Shown here: piece by piece, positions 49,312 through 62,856 of the stretch
Position numbering within the stretch: the stretch's first letter is position 1
How the letters are laid out: each line of letters begins with the position of its first letter
NCBI GenBank assembly: GCA_905331475.1
Contig: CAJNYU010000400.1
Coordinates: 35,595 to 99,594, forward strand
From: Rotaria socialis
Lineage: Eukaryota; Rotifera; Eurotatoria; Philodinida; Philodinidae
Length of the DNA: 64,000 bases
Direction: 5' to 3'
The notes under the pieces: model-generated
Database searches by the model: none
What the model was told of the DNA's origin: nothing
What the model saw: only the letters and a program-made list of their open reading frames with translations
Translations under genes and position numbers: made by a program

Positions 49312-51373
49312 TCACAATACATAGAAAATTAACCAAATATTTTTGTTGGATCACTGTTTGCAAGAACGATGATGTTACGATGATTTTTCACCCAAATTAA
49401 TTAAATCAAGAATGTGTAGCATCAAGTGATTGCCCAAAAAGCAAGTTCAAGCATTAATTTATAAAATGTCCTAGTGCAAATTCAGTTGCATCAATTACAT
49501 AGCTCTATGCAATATGGAAAATAGTTGCCTTTCGATAAGTGCACATCTTATGGAAAATTTAAACACAAACCATTGTTGTGAACGACATACACAAGTGAAT
49601 GCATTTTATTTTCCTTTTTTTAAGACTTTTTTGTCGTCTTTTAATAAAAATTTCTTATAGGATTGGTTCATAATTTTTAAAATTATTAATTTTATTTTAC
49701 ATTTTGAGACATGAAGTCAAACCAGAACTATAAACATTTATCTTTAATTAAAATTTCTTTAAGCAATTTGTGTTCTTTTACTTTCAATATAAAAGCACGT
49801 GTTTGAATCCGTAGGTGAACGAGTTTGTTTTTAAATCTCATAATATCATTTATTAAATCTCATCATCACCATGACAGCATTTTCAGTTTTTTTCTAAATA
49901 TTAAATGAAAAATGTTTCAATTCTTATCGTTTTAGTTAAATATCAAAACAAGAATTGACTTTCGTTTTTGCGACGTTATCAAAAATAGACTATAAAGCAA
50001 TAATCTTTGTCTGCCTATAGCATTATTTCAAGGACTTTTTCTTTGAACTTCACAAGATGATTCATTTTTCTTCGATTTGATTTCGTCTTTGATATACATG
50101 TAAACAGTTTTGTTTTTCGATAAAGTAACAAATCAAATAGAATATGTCATTTGACTCAGTATTCGATGAATCATAAATGTATGTATGCACTATTTTCAAA
50201 AGATTCATAATAAAAAATGCCATGATAACATTATTGACACTAGCAAAATGTGCTGTTAAGTACCGGAAATCTCTCGTTCGAAAGTGTATAAATATCATAT
50301 TTATAGTCGGCATAAAAATTTAATTCATTGATATATATCTAGAGGGGCACAAATAATTTTTTAAGAAAATATTTTTGTAGTACTCCTCCAAGAGAAGACT
50401 TTTAATGATAATAATAAAAAGAAAAGAAGAAGAAAACGGGGAACTGAGGGAAGCACAGATCAATTCTGCTATACGTCGTCTAACTCAATTATTTGCACTG
50501 ATTACGGCTGGAATGTTTATTTTTGTCCGAACAAAAGGTTTCCAGGACTCTGCAGCGCATTTTCTATGTCAGCAATGTTATTTTCGGATTTCTTCATCGG
50601 AATCGTTTAAAAAAATATTTATTCCTACATTGATTACAATGGCATATCCTACTTTAATTTCATATTTCGTCAACAGAAGAATTTTGAGATAGACCTAAAC
50701 GGTAAGCTATTAAAGAAAACAAAAAGAAACTTTTATACTTAAATAATCTCCTGCGGATTGCGTTCTTACGATAATTAATATTCGACTAATATTTTTTGTA
50801 TATCATCAAAAACAGCAACTCATCCACGTCTGTCGATTTCTGACTTGAATGAAGTGGATTCGTGACTTTGCATCATATTTCTTAAGATAGATCTCATTTG
50901 AATTTAGATTGAATGTTAATGAGTAGTTGCTAGATGACTTTCAAGTAAGACAGGGTTTGTCGTCTTTCTCTTTAAGTTCATATAATAACCCAGTAACCTT
51001 CGGAATGAAGAATTAAATATTCAATTTAATGCTGTTTCTCTCATAATCCAAGTATCAAGCTATGTCCAAGACAACTATTTTCAAAGGACAAAATAACTCG
51101 ACACTTTCAGCACTACTGCTAAATATTCCCTGAAGGGAAATCACCTTCGCGAATTTCAACTCTTCAATTATTCCTACTAGAATCATTCAAGTGAAAAGGT
51201 TGGAATTGGAAACATATAAAATAATAATCGTAATGAAAAAGAAAAAGAAAAAGAAACGTGTATCTGTATCACGAATAAATACAAAAAAAACTGCAATACA
51301 CACAGATCATGCACAATCACTTCTTAAATAGTACCATGAAAGCTATATAGTATAGGTATGATATTAACTTTCG

Positions 51374-51408
<35 letters not shown>

Positions 51409-51877
51409 TCGATAGAAATAAAAAATAATTCATCTTTCTTTTGTTTTCCGCTTTAAAAAAAAGCACACTCAAGCACAGACACTAGCAGAAAAAAGAAAGA
51501 GGAAAAAAGGGAAAAGCGAAAAAATTTTTAACAGTGGGCAGGTTGATACAGAAGACAAGAAAAAATGAAAAAATTCAAGTACAATGATACATACTCAATA
51601 ACAACAAACAAAATTAAAGAGAAAAGTTAGAAATGACGAATTTTTATTATCCACAGCGCCAATTGACAAAAGAAGAAAAAAAAATAATAAGGAAAAACAG
51701 TGATTGTATGCAGTTTTTTTTTGTTTTGTCCTACGTTGAAATTCACTGTACGAAAAGGAAACAGAATCCAATCGACAACACACTAGTCAAATAAAAGATT
51801 AAAATTTTATCTTATGATTTGAAATTTTATCTTACGAGCCACAACTGTTCTTGTGCAAATCATGCCATTTGATGAAA
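49312..51877. other. intergenic, with one weak coding candidate
   Basis: A/T-rich DNA with an AT microsatellite at about 51377-51404 and A-rich tracts. Apart from the frame at 50405-50692 nothing suggests a gene. Confidence 0.45.
50405..50692 (+). CDS. weak hypothetical protein, 95 residues
   Basis: An uninterrupted frame with an ATG start. It is charged at the N-terminus (IIIKRKEEENGELREAQ) and then has two moderately hydrophobic stretches (LTQLFALITAGMFIFV and IPTLITMAYPTLISYF). No splice partner, domain or known relative was seen. It could be a small membrane protein, an old receptor fragment or chance. An AT-rich genome gives frames of this length at random, so confidence is low. Confidence 0.25.
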   Translation: MIIIKRKEEENGELREAQINSAIRRLTQLFALITAGMFIFVRTKGFQDSAAHFLCQQCYFRISSSESFKKIFIPTLITMAYPTLISYFVNRRILR

Positions 51878-54800
51878 CTATTTTCTTGATTGTTTATTCG
51901 TTGTATGTCTCGTGCGGCGATTAAAAAAACAACAACACCTACAGAAGAGGAAGCAGAAAGAAAATGCAAAATCTTCATATTTACTTCTACATAGAAAATG
52001 CAATTCTTAGCAGCTGAATGTTTATACTCTTTTTAACCTATATACGTTTTTATTCAATCGAACCTACATAAATAATGCAAGCCATTTTTTATCAGTATCT
52101 ATAAAGAATCAATTTTCGTTCTTTTTATTTGTTGTTAAATTATTTCATAGGCTAACAATCTTGTTTTTTTTTTACTATTTTTATTATCTATGTCTAAATC
52201 TTACATTTTACTAGTCGATTTTTCGTCATTCAGAAAGAATTTTCCATCAACATTTTTACCCCTAGAATAAATATATAGATATAAATTTGTGATTCTTCTA
52301 TGCAATGAAATCCCTTCACCAAATCAAGTCTCAAGAGAAATATGAAATAGCGTAATAAATTATTCTTTTTTGTTGTACTTACTTTGTATCACTAATAACT
52401 TCAGGATTTGGCAAAGATGAAGCGACAATATGTGCATTTTCTCGATCTCGACAGGTTTGTTCATTGTAATCGTTAAGAATATCAATCGGCTATGAGGAAA
52501 ACAAAAGAATATTAGGATTGATTCGTTTTTGAATTAAAATTATATAAAGAAAAAGTAGAACAAGCAATAGCCATTGACAACGATCAAAGGAAATTGATTC
52601 ATTTCTGCAGACAATAAAAAGAAAAGTTTGGGAGGCGGTTAAGAGAACAATAAATAACGGGTTGACAGAAAACGAGATCTCGTTGTATATACCTGCATTG
52701 AACCGTGTACTTGTTGGGTTGATTGTGAAAGATGAGCATTTAGAAAGTTCGTCTGAGAGGGAGGGAGAAAATTCTCTTTTTATTTTATGTTATCGTATTT
52801 TTATTGATTGAACATAATCTTTTTTTTTGTTACAATCCTTTTTACTTACTTTATTCGCTGCTCGTGTCATCGGACTGGTTGCATTATTATGTTGATTTGT
52901 TGATTGATATTGTGATTTTCCATCAGTCAGCTAAGATGATAAAAACGAGTTTTTATTACTAAAATGGAACTATGGACACTACATACTCTATTTGCATACG
53001 GTTGTACTTTTTCAACCCAATCAAAATTATAATCACATACATAATTACGTGCATCCATTAAATCTTTGAATAACTTTCTTAAATATTCATACTAAATCGA
53101 ATTTACAGGAAAAAAGTTGTTATTTTCATTTTTTTATCAAAACTTACATTTGGAGTTTCAAAAAAATCTAAGTTTCGAACATATTTTAAATATTTACTAA
53201 ATTCTTCTAAAAAATAAATTTATTTCTAGAAAATAAATTTCATAATTTATTTTTCCTCTCACCAGGATGATTTTGACATAGAACATCAATATGAGTTGCA
53301 CGTTTAGTATCACCAATTTTTTGATAACGTTCTTTTAATGTTTCTGCTTTTAAGCCTTGCCACTAAAAATAAACATTCTTAGTTTATTACAATGTCATTC
53401 AGCGCAACCCCACGAGCTCATATTTCTTATGTATTATCTTTTAGAATCAAGTGAAGTCTAATGTATTTTCCCGTCGAAATCAATAGTACACAATTATGAG
53501 TACTTCTAGTCTAACAAGATAAACACATGAAGTATGTAAATCATCGAGATATAAATATTAGAAAAGCATGACATTCAATTTGAAATCTATGACCAATTTT
53601 AAGCGAAGTTATACTTCTACTCAGATTTCTTATCTATAGTATTATATCACATGTTCTCAACAAATACGCTTTTACAATGTCGTTATGAGACATACAGCAA
53701 ACCATGAAAAATAAAGCAAGTTGTCAAAAGATTAATATGGAATTTCTTCTGTGAAAGACAAGATTGATTGTCGAGAATTTTTCCTACCGGTAGACTGCCA
53801 CGTAAAAAATACATAAACATATGCCCCAACGCTTCAAGATCATCTCGACGACTTTGCTCTAAATCCAAAAATTTTTAATGATAATCTATAAAGATTAAAA
53901 AGTCTCACCTTTTCCAAGATGAGTATTAATACTCATATATCTTGCTGTACCTAATAAAAGGATGTTCTTTACTGTTGTCTTCTGTCAAAAATTAAACAAA
54001 CCAGTTAAACTTTTATGTTCTCGGAATGGTATATGTCGACCAGTATCTGGATCAATATATTCTTTGGCTAAGCCAAAATCAATAATATGAATAAGATGCT
54101 GTTTTTTCGTAGACGAACGTCCAATAAGAAAATTCTCGGGTTTAACACTGGAAATGAAAAAAATGTTCTCTTTTTCAAATATTCATTTTTAATTTGCAAT
54201 TATATTTACTCTCGGTAAATAAGATTTTTTGAATGAACATATTCCATACGAGTTATCTATAAATTTAAGAAAAACAAATATGTATGAAAATGTGAGTTTT
54301 TTTTGTATCCTACCAATTGTACAGCAAGCATAAGGACGGTTTTCAGTGAAAATTTTCGATCGCAATTATCAAAGAGATCTTCGAGTGATGGACCAAGTAA
54401 TTCCACTACTAGTGCATTATATTTGCCACAGGGTCCAAAATAATGTACTAGTGGAACACCCTCTACCAATAAAAATACGAATCATGCAATAAAATATGCC
54501 TTTTTTTATCTGCTAACTAACCACACGTGCCAAGTTGTCGATAAAAACGATATTCAAGGTGAAGTTGTGGTGCACGAGATTTCATCGGTTCCTTTAAAAT
54601 AGAATTGAAAAAAAAAGAAGAAATAGAAAGTTTGTTTTTACTAGTTTAATTGCTACATGTTCATTATTATACAAATTTTTTCCTGAAACAAAGAAAAAAC
54701 ATTATTTTATGTTAAAAAATAATCACAACAATAATCAATTCGTTTAACCTAATCGAATTTCTCCAAAATTTCCTGCTCCTATTCGTTTTCCAACACGAAA

Positions 54801-55061
54801 ATTGGGTCCAACCATAAGCATAGCATTGGCTCCTGAACTATTCGTAATAGCAGCCGATGTCGATGTTGTTGCTGTTTCATTCGATTGATCTTTTGCCATC
54901 AGATTATCGTTAACACCTACTGCTAGACCTGCTCCACCAGGTCCGATTTTACGTATCTCACTTGGAATAATCGATGTAGTTGATGCTTGTATTGCAGGAC
55001 CAGATAAATGATTTGCATGTTGTTTTGAATTAATATGATTTATTGTCTCACTTTCGTCCAT
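51878..55061 (-). CDS. CSNK1G: casein kinase 1 gamma
   Basis: Fifteen exons, all in phase, give 483 residues: 55061-54749, 54682-54642, 54591-54522, 54462-54314, 54256-54210, 54147-54002, 53950-53909, 53858-53788, 53362-53263, 53206-53148, 53091-52987, 52930-52850, 52752-52693, 52489-52383 and 51938-51878. A low-complexity N-terminus leads to [20 protein letters not shown] (glycine loop), [30 protein letters not shown] (catalytic Asp207, spanning a splice), DFG at 230-232 and [15 protein letters not shown]. The C-terminus ends in [10 protein letters not shown], matching the CCCFFKRRKRK palmitoylation signal that tethers CK1 gamma to the plasma membrane, where it phosphorylates LRP6 in Wnt signalling. 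The tail makes the gamma call specific. The last cysteine motif sits in its own 61-base exon. Confidence 0.96.
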
Positions 55062-57232
55062 TCTTAACTAATAAAAGTACGAAACAAAAGTGGTGACATC
55101 ATATAGTCTGAAAAAAGAAATAAAAATCATGTTATTTTGCTATTTTTTTCTAAATTAACGACGAACGTTTAAACACCGAACGACTGATGAATGTATCAAA
55201 ATGACCATTGAAAGATTTTTGTTTTTATTATTATGATGATCATGAAGAAGAAGAAGAAGAAGAAAAAGGAATCAGCTTATAGATGGTAGCATAAATTTAG
55301 CGAGCGACATCTATTATTAATGGTAAAAACATATCCGTAGTCGTTTGAAGCTTAGCAACATTACAGACATGTGGATGTAAATGAAAGCAAGAAATGCAAG
55401 GAGAATATACAGAGGAAAATTAATTTGCAAAACAAACATCATCTTGAAGAATTGTGATCGAAAGAAAAGAAATAGAAATAGTATTCGTGCACTCACACTT
55501 TTTTTTATTGTGACTGTAACTTGCATAACCTGCTTATTTCTAGAAATTAACAATATGATTGACAATATTAATAAGTTATCCAAAAATCTTGATAGGAATA
55601 AGCAACCACAACAACAAACGGCAGCATCAATTGTCAATTTAACCGATGATGGTAAGATATAGGTTCTTAAAGTTTGGATTTTTTCTCTGTTTATGACTAT
55701 GATAAGAAAGAAGGAAAATAATAAAGTCAAATAATATTTGTTGGATATTGTCAAAACAGGTTATTTTTCTCTCGCTTATACGATCTGATTAATCATGTAT
55801 TCTTATGCAGTCAATAAGTGTGCCACGTACAAATGCCTGGTTTTCACTGGAATGAATTATTTATTGATTTCTATTTATTAGAACAAAAAAAATTCATATG
55901 CTTCTCTTAGCAACCAGCATCTGATTTGGTTTAGACAAAGCCATAAAAAGAATAAATTTATTCTTGTTAAACAACATTTATTTGATTGCTGAAGATAGAG
56001 ATCTAGTTTTCGATACGTGAAAATCATGGAGAAAATTTTTAATATCGAAAACGAAGTCATCGAATATCAATTTTTAAAATAGACACCTATTGACTTAAAC
56101 CTCATTAAATCAATGTCGAAATTTTCTTTCAATAAAGAATCAATAAATCAAATCAAAAGAAAATTAGATCTCGAACGAACGACTTCTTTCTTTTTCTTTT
56201 TGTTAAAGAGAACAGAAGATTGAAAAAAAATGACTTGATATATGGCCATATTGTTCTTATTAATGCATGTTGAGTATTTAGATCGAATTTTATTGCTTTT
56301 GTTGTCAAGCATTGTTTTTGTTTGTGAGCGTAAAGAAGAAGAAAAATCTACTCCAACGAAAGGATCGTTTCTATATGATTCCTACAATAATTATACTAGT
56401 TAGCGAATAATATTTTTTCTTGCGTTCTTTTCTACATCTCGAAAAACAAAAAGAAAAGATCTTCTGAAACAAGCCAATGGCAACGCACAGTAAAATATTA
56501 ATTATTTTATTGAAATCTAAACACTTCGTGGTTGAATGATTAAATCGATCTGCTTATTTCTTTTATTGATGAAAGTAATAAATATTTCATTCTATTTACG
56601 ATTCTGCTTCATTGAACCAGAACAAACTAATAAAAAAGAATGCAAATGTCGTCTTAAGGAAAATATCGAGATGCAGTGCTTAATAATTTAATATTGGATC
56701 TACTTTGACTTTTATTTGTTTAAAAGTCACGTTTTGAGAACATGAAAAAGAAATATGATTCCTCTCGACTGATCATGAATGCTCAAGGCGTTTTTTGTAG
56801 TAAACATATGGCGCTTTTGTTTCGGCGAAAAAAATTTCCCTATTGGGAATGTAAGAAAACATCGATTTCTATATAATATTGCTACGTGTTGGCAGAAATT
56901 GAAAAACATTCTCTTCATAGTCTGTTGATTGTTTATCCGTATTTGAGTTTTATCATGACCTTATGTTCTTAACAACATATGAATGAAAAATATAGATAGT
57001 TTATTTATTTTACTCGTTCGCATATTAGTTTGCGACGCGCTCCTACGTGATAGAACTCTTCACATATACTTATCGCAATCTCATATTTCTTGTTAAGAGG
57101 TTGATAAGAGAACAAATCACTTGCAGTTTAACAAAAAGAAAACATAAGGAACTAAAATGAATTAAATAACCCAGAAGAAAAAAAAAGAAAAAAGTGTTGA
57201 AGGCAAATCATTAGAGGTATCGAACAAGAAGG
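55062..57232. other. intergenic between CK1 gamma and CCDC81 (divergent)
   Basis: Divergent flank that should hold both promoters. It contains a GAA run near 55245-55266 and the two-exon candidate at 55381-55881. No defined promoter motif was recognised. Confidence 0.45.
55381..55881 (+). CDS. putative truncated type II membrane protein
   Basis: Exons 55381-55651 and 55811-55881 (donor GTAAGA, acceptor TTATGCAG) join in phase to give 113 residues. A basic N-terminus (KARNARRIYRGK) is followed by a membrane segment (ALTLFFIVTVTCITCLFLEI), an Asn/Gln-rich stalk, then NKCATYKC and a stop after 15 more residues. Basic tail, signal anchor, stalk and C-x4-C is the opening layout of M13 (neprilysin-like) peptidases, whose catalytic domain would follow but is absent. 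It could be a decayed or mis-spliced M13 gene, or a coincidence. Confidence 0.35.
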
Positions 57233-60200
57233 ATGATGATGTCAGAAAAAGTTTTAAAATTAAGTAAAGAGAAATTTAATGAAACAGACAGTAAGATATA
57301 ATATTACAGAGAACTGTTTATATAAATATTATTCTTTTACTTCATAGATGTTGTTAAAATATGGGATGCCGTATCAACTTATATTGAAAATTACATGAAG
57401 CAATCAAAAGTAAAATCAGTTTTTTTTCTTTATTTTGAATTCGATTTCGCTATTTTATTTTGACTAGGGTGTTGCGATTCCAGGTTTCGGTACATTTTCT
57501 TTTATACATAAACGTATTGATATTGGAAACAATAAATATATACTAATTCAACGACCTATATTTGATTTTTCGGAGAAATTTGCCCAAACACACGGATTAA
57601 AATTTACACATTATCCCGTCAATGGTTCAATACCAGTACATCCATTAAATTATTTTTATATTCAAACACAATCATCATATACACGCGATCAAATTGAACA
57701 ATGTGTTAAACATGTTTTACAAGTATTTAATCGTTCGGTAGCAGCACAGCGAAATGTTGAATTTACATTTTCACGCATTGGAAAATTACAGATCCGAGAT
57801 GGAAAAGTTAAAATGAGATTTTTCAAAGATTTCGTCAATGCTGTTGATGGTAATGGAGGAAATGCGGGAAAATATCTGTTTGATAATTCGTGTAATGTAA
57901 ACAAGAAAGATTCCTTTTTTTGTTTTCTAAATAAGAGTAAAGGTTTTGAATGATTCAGAGGCCACAAACTAGTGATTCAGTTATGTCTGAACGAGAAGCA
58001 GCAAGACCTCCAACAGCTTCAAACGTTGTTCTTCCACGGTAGAAAATTTCTTCTTTCGGTTTTTGTCACCCTAATTTTATTCCATGATTTTGTTTTCCTA
58101 GACTGAATAGTCGAATTGGTAATCCGTCGATGCACGCAATTCAAGAGGAAGATAATGGTGATAATGATGAACAACAAAATCATTGTGCTGCATCATCAGT
58201 AAAACGAACACAACAACGAGGTAGAAAAACAGATCGAATAGCGAATGCAAAGAATCCCTTCTCTCTTCGGTACAGATCCTAGTTCATGTAAGAACGATTT
58301 CAGTCGTTCATGTTCTCGAGGTGTTGATGTACGATTTCCACCTCTTGTTGAAACACCTAGAGGTAGAACATTCACTTGAAAAACACAATTTCATGCACTT
58401 CGGAGTATGTGCGCTTCGTTTCTGTCCACAATCACTAATAGATTAATTTTTGTTGGTTTGACATCTAGACAAGTTTGAGTGAAAAAAAAAGAACAAGTAT
58501 TACCTTTTTTTGCCATTGTTCGGAAAATGTTATTACTGATCGAGCCAAAAAAAAGAAGAGAGAAAAAGAGGAGAAAAAGAAATATTTTTCTTTTGATTGC
58601 ACTTGTGTTTAATAATGACGAATAATGTTTTAAAAAAGAAATTTCGGCGTTGTCAATCAAGCTTTGGACGATTGACTTATTCTAAAGTACGTAATTCTTT
58701 CCTAGAACCAACGGTTCCTACGACGACAACACAACAATCACCTAATGTTGTGACAACAGTGGGACTATCCAGCACACAAGATGGTATCGTTCCGATAGCA
58801 TCACTTTTTTCATCACTGGATCTTGGTCAACCACCTGCAACACCAAAAAAAACAGTAGCAGCGCCTCTTGTTCCAATGCGACGAACAGTTTCATGTTGTC
58901 AACCTGAAGCAGAAAAAGAACTAATAATGGCGTAAGTTATTCTAGTAAATATTTATACACAAAAAACTGATCTTTTTCATCGATGATGTTAGCCAATCTT
59001 TTTACGCCAATTTGAGCCATAGAATATATTTCCAAGTAGGTTTGTTATAAGTGAAGAAAATTCATTGTTTAGTATCAATTATGTTACTCATAATTAGTTT
59101 AGGCACTTGACTAATCATATATTCATCGGTATAAATTTTTAAGTACATAACAATTAATAAAATATAGATAACAGGTGATAGTACGAAGCTCGCTGCTAGC
59201 TCAATTAATTTTCTTATATGCAAAATTTTTTTTTAAAATCTTCTATTTTCAGTAATCAATCAAATGGTACAGTTCTTCGAGCAACGAATGAAACAAGTGC
59301 AGCATTAGGTTTTACACGTCCGGCCACTGATCGTAGTGCACGTGATCGTATATCATCATCATTGAATGTTTTTCCTCAACAATATCAAACAATGAATTCT
59401 CCATCATCATCATCATCAAAACCAACAACATCATGTGGACATCATGGTGCTGGTCAAGAACTTTGTTATCTATGTCATCAACGTGCGAAACGTAATATAC
59501 CTATTTATTTACATGATGAAAAACGTATTCGTGAAGCTGAAGATGCAAAATTACTCGAACAATATCAACATGATCGTGATCTTGATGAACATAAGAAACG
59601 AGAAGTATGCTATAAATGATTTATTGTTGAAACAGAAAAAAACACAAAATTCTTTTTTTTATAATGTATTTTTAGATGGCTCTCAAAGCTGATCGAGAGG
59701 AGAAACAAAGAATAGCTGCTGTAGGTATCACAGATTTAACCCTCGATAGAAGAAGATGAATTCTATTTTATTCTAGTATAATTTGGGTATCGCTGAAGCG
59801 ACACGAGTTAAAAAAATGGAACGACCAAAAACAAGTGACGTTCCAGTCAGTATCTAAAATGAATTTCAAACGAGAGAAAAATCTTCGAATGTTTATTTTC
59901 AGCGTTCATTTGTATTTCGAAAACGTGTTCAAACTCCTCCAACATATGTTCGTCAACAAGATTTAGCTAAACAATTAGAAGCACAAATCAAATGGAAACA
60001 TGATGAAGACCATGCTGAAAAACAAGATAAAAATTTTGTTGAACGTTTAGAACAAATACAATTAGCGGAAGCGTACGTGAAAAAAATTCACCGGTGAAAT
60101 CAAAAAATCCAATCTAACCTTTTTTTTTCTATTTCAGATTGGCACAAGAACGTGAAGCATATTTGAGGAGTAAACGACTTCATCAAGAAGAAATGAAAAG

Positions 60201-60838
60201 TGCTTTAGATAATCAAGTAAAACGACTTTTTTCCTTTGTTCGAATTCTATGATTCTTTATTGTCGATATTAAAAAAACTAAATAGGTTCGAAACAAACCA
60301 AATGGAATTCCGCCCGTTGAAATAGCAACAGCCTATTTTGGTGTGAATGATATGACAACAGATAAATTACAAGAACGTCGTTTACAAGCAATGGAAGTCT
60401 TCCGACAACAAAAAGAAGTTGTTGAACAACGACAACGACAACAATTACTTAAACAAATACGTGAACAAGAATATGAATCACGAGCTTTGGATGCAATGAA
60501 AGACGAGTAGATTTTCTATATGTTTTGTTTTTTGTGTCGCATCGCTACATTTCTTATCATCTATTTTTAGCTTCATAAGTGATCGTCGTGATCGATTCCG
60601 TCGATCATATGCAATACGTAAAGATCTTGAAACAGATTGGTCAGGTGCTCTTGATATGAAACGTAAACGCGATGACGATGAACGAGCACATGTCTATGCG
60701 CCACAAGGTGTCCTCGTGCATGAACAATGTGATCAATATAAACGTTGTGCTCAATGCCAACGAAATATTAACAATTATGGTAACTCAAATATATGGAAAG
60801 ATACACGATATATACCGGGAACACGTATTATGGTTTAA
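57233..60838 (+). CDS. CCDC81: CCDC81 homolog, HU-like domain coiled-coil protein
   Basis: Fourteen phase-consistent exons give 760 residues: 57233-57290, 57348-57409, 57468-57896, 57959-58038, 58102-58220, 58276-58362, 58688-58931, 59253-59604, 59676-59720, 59777-59845, 59903-60072, 60138-60216, 60286-60506 and 60571-60838. The N-terminal HU-like domain contains KGVAIPGFGTFSFIHKR, NNKYILIQRPIFDF and VEFTFSRIGKLQIRDGKVKM. Mid-protein GQELCYLCHQRAKRN matches the CYVC.QRAQRN block of animal CCDC81. Long charged coiled coils follow, and the C-terminus QCDQYKRCAQCQRNINNYG to PGTRIMV matches the conserved Cys-rich end of the family. CCDC81 is associated with centrosomes and cilia; its molecular role is not settled. 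Three ATGs stand in tandem at the start. The linker exons (58102-58931) are variable and least certain. Confidence 0.92.
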
Positions 60839-61638
60839 ACGAACGAACTTGAATAACCTTTTTAAATTGAAAAAAAAATACTTATTTAGAGAATAATCTA
60901 TCCGGTTATCCGAATTAACACAAAGAAAATTGAACATTTCGTTATTTTCAATGGGATATTTTTATGTACTTTTATCTGCTTCTTCTTCATTCTGATAAAA
61001 AAATAAATTCAAGAATAAAATAACCATACATCTTATAGATTGAGGTTTTCCTATTGCGTTTGAAATATTATTATCGTAATAAAAGCAACTGTAGTGATTT
61101 TTTATGTATGTATACATACATCATTTTGATGTGATATATGTGCATGTCTACACGCTTTTATTCGTACGCTTTACGTTGCCTTTCATATTCTTACGTAAAG
61201 TCAATATGCAATAGAGAGTGCGAGAGAAAAGCAGTCGATGATGAATTAACTAAAGTTCAATTTGAACTATAATGGGCAGTAGATTTATCGCTTGAATGAA
61301 GAACAATGGCAAAGATAATCTCGGTATTTGGATTCAGATGGACTGATAGTACCAACAGACATGTGACGACACGATTTCGTTAAGAACAAAATTAGCCTTG
61401 ACCTTGACTTGATGAGGTGTAAGACAAATCGTTCATGCTCGACCAATTAACACATTATTGAAGGTATGAACAAAAAAAAGGAAAAAAAAGGAAGGAAATC
61501 GTGAACGTTTTACATTTAGAAGTACGATAGAAAGAAAGACATGGGAAGCGAGAAGGACACAAGCACATTTCATTATACATAGACATGACTCTTCGTTCGT
61601 ATATCATTATATAACGGAGAGAAACCTACCATCAAATT
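60839..61638. other. intergenic between CCDC81 and the TTK-like kinase
   Basis: Poly(A) signals AATAAA near 61000-61020 serve CCDC81. The rest is AT-rich with no exon seen. Confidence 0.45.
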
Positions 61639-62856
61639 ATGAGAGTCGCATATGCTTTTCGTCCATTTCCAGCCAACTACAAACCATCATGTGATGCTAG
61701 TAAGAACATTCAATCATTTAAATAAACTCTAAATAATAGAATTATTTTAGCTTTACCTGCTGCACCAACTTCATATTATCCTTTACGAACATCTTCATCG
61801 ATTCCAGCCATCCAAACACAACAACGACAGTTATCTAACCTATACGTCAATGGTGTTCCATATATAGTTATTCGTTTAATTGGCGAAGGACTTCATAGTC
61901 GAGTCTATGCAGCATACGATCCACGAACAAATCAATCAGTAGCAATAAAAGTTGTTAAAAATGTGGATCCTGCTGATAGTCATGAACATTCGAAAATGTT
62001 TTTTAAAGAGATACGTTATTTGACAAAATTACAAACCCGTAATCCATATGTTATTCGAGTTTATAATCATGAATATGATAGCAAAACACAAACGGGTAAA
62101 ATTGTTATGGAAAGTGGACATGATTTTCGGTTTATGTTACCATTACAAGCATCGCCGAAAGAAAAACAAATGACAATAGCACAAGCAAAATTTTATTGGT
62201 CACAAATGGTGGACGCTGTTGCGAAACTTCATCGAAATGGAATTGTTCATTCAGGTTGAAGAAAAAAACAGTTTTAGGATTGACTACTAATATATCTAAT
62301 GACTCTTTTGTAGATATCAAACCGGAAAATTTCATTATGACCCCTGAAGGACAAATTCGTGTCATCGATTTAGGTCTATCTTTTCGTATGTCACATACAC
62401 AATCATCAATATTAAGACCATTTGCAGGTGGAAAGATTTATACTTTCTTTATTCTATTAATTCCCAATAATATATTTAAGGTACACCTGAATATATGCCA
62501 CCAGAAGTATGTCAAATTGAAAATGGTCATTATTCTCGTCAAGGTCGAGCATCAGATATTTGGGCACTTGGTTCGTTTGCTCTCTCTCTCGCTCTCAGCA
62601 ATATTTTAACTGCTTTCTGTTCTTTCTTATTGTAGGTGTACTTCTTTTTGAAATGATTTTTGGCTATCGGCCATTTGAACATATTCATGATAATTTTGAT
62701 AAAATGACTCATATTGCTCGATTAACAGACACTCCAATCATTCCATCTATCAATAATCCTCATGTACGTGATATTATAAAACAATGTTTACAAATAAATC
62801 CAGCTCGACGCCCTACTGCTCAGCAAATTTTACAACATCCTTTTTTTACTTTTTAA
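61639..62856 (+). CDS. Mps1/TTK-like protein kinase, catalytic domain only
   Basis: Five exons (61639-61699, 61751-62254, 62314-62427, 62481-62570 and 62636-62856) join in phase to give 329 residues. The domain starts YIVIRLIGEGLHSRVYAAYD (modified glycine loop), then VAIKVVKN, with GIVHSDIKPENF as catalytic loop (HSD in place of HRD, as in Mps1), VIDLGLS (DLG in place of DFG) and GTPEYMPPE, which matches the GTVNYMPPE of TTK. DIWALGVLLFEMIFGYRPF and a C-terminal HPFF complete the fold. Mps1 works at kinetochores in the spindle checkpoint. Here the long N-terminal region with TPRs is missing, either encoded by unseen exons or truly absent. Catalytic Lys and Asp are present, so activity is likely. 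The name TTK is not given because the match is partial. Confidence 0.85.

Noticed and set aside
55317..55754. 145-residue minus-strand hydrophobic frame
   Set aside because: Antisense to the two-exon candidate; its hydrophobicity comes from reading A-rich DNA in reverse.
62132..62365. Minus-strand frame over the TTK-like kinase
   Set aside because: It is antisense to conserved catalytic-loop exons.
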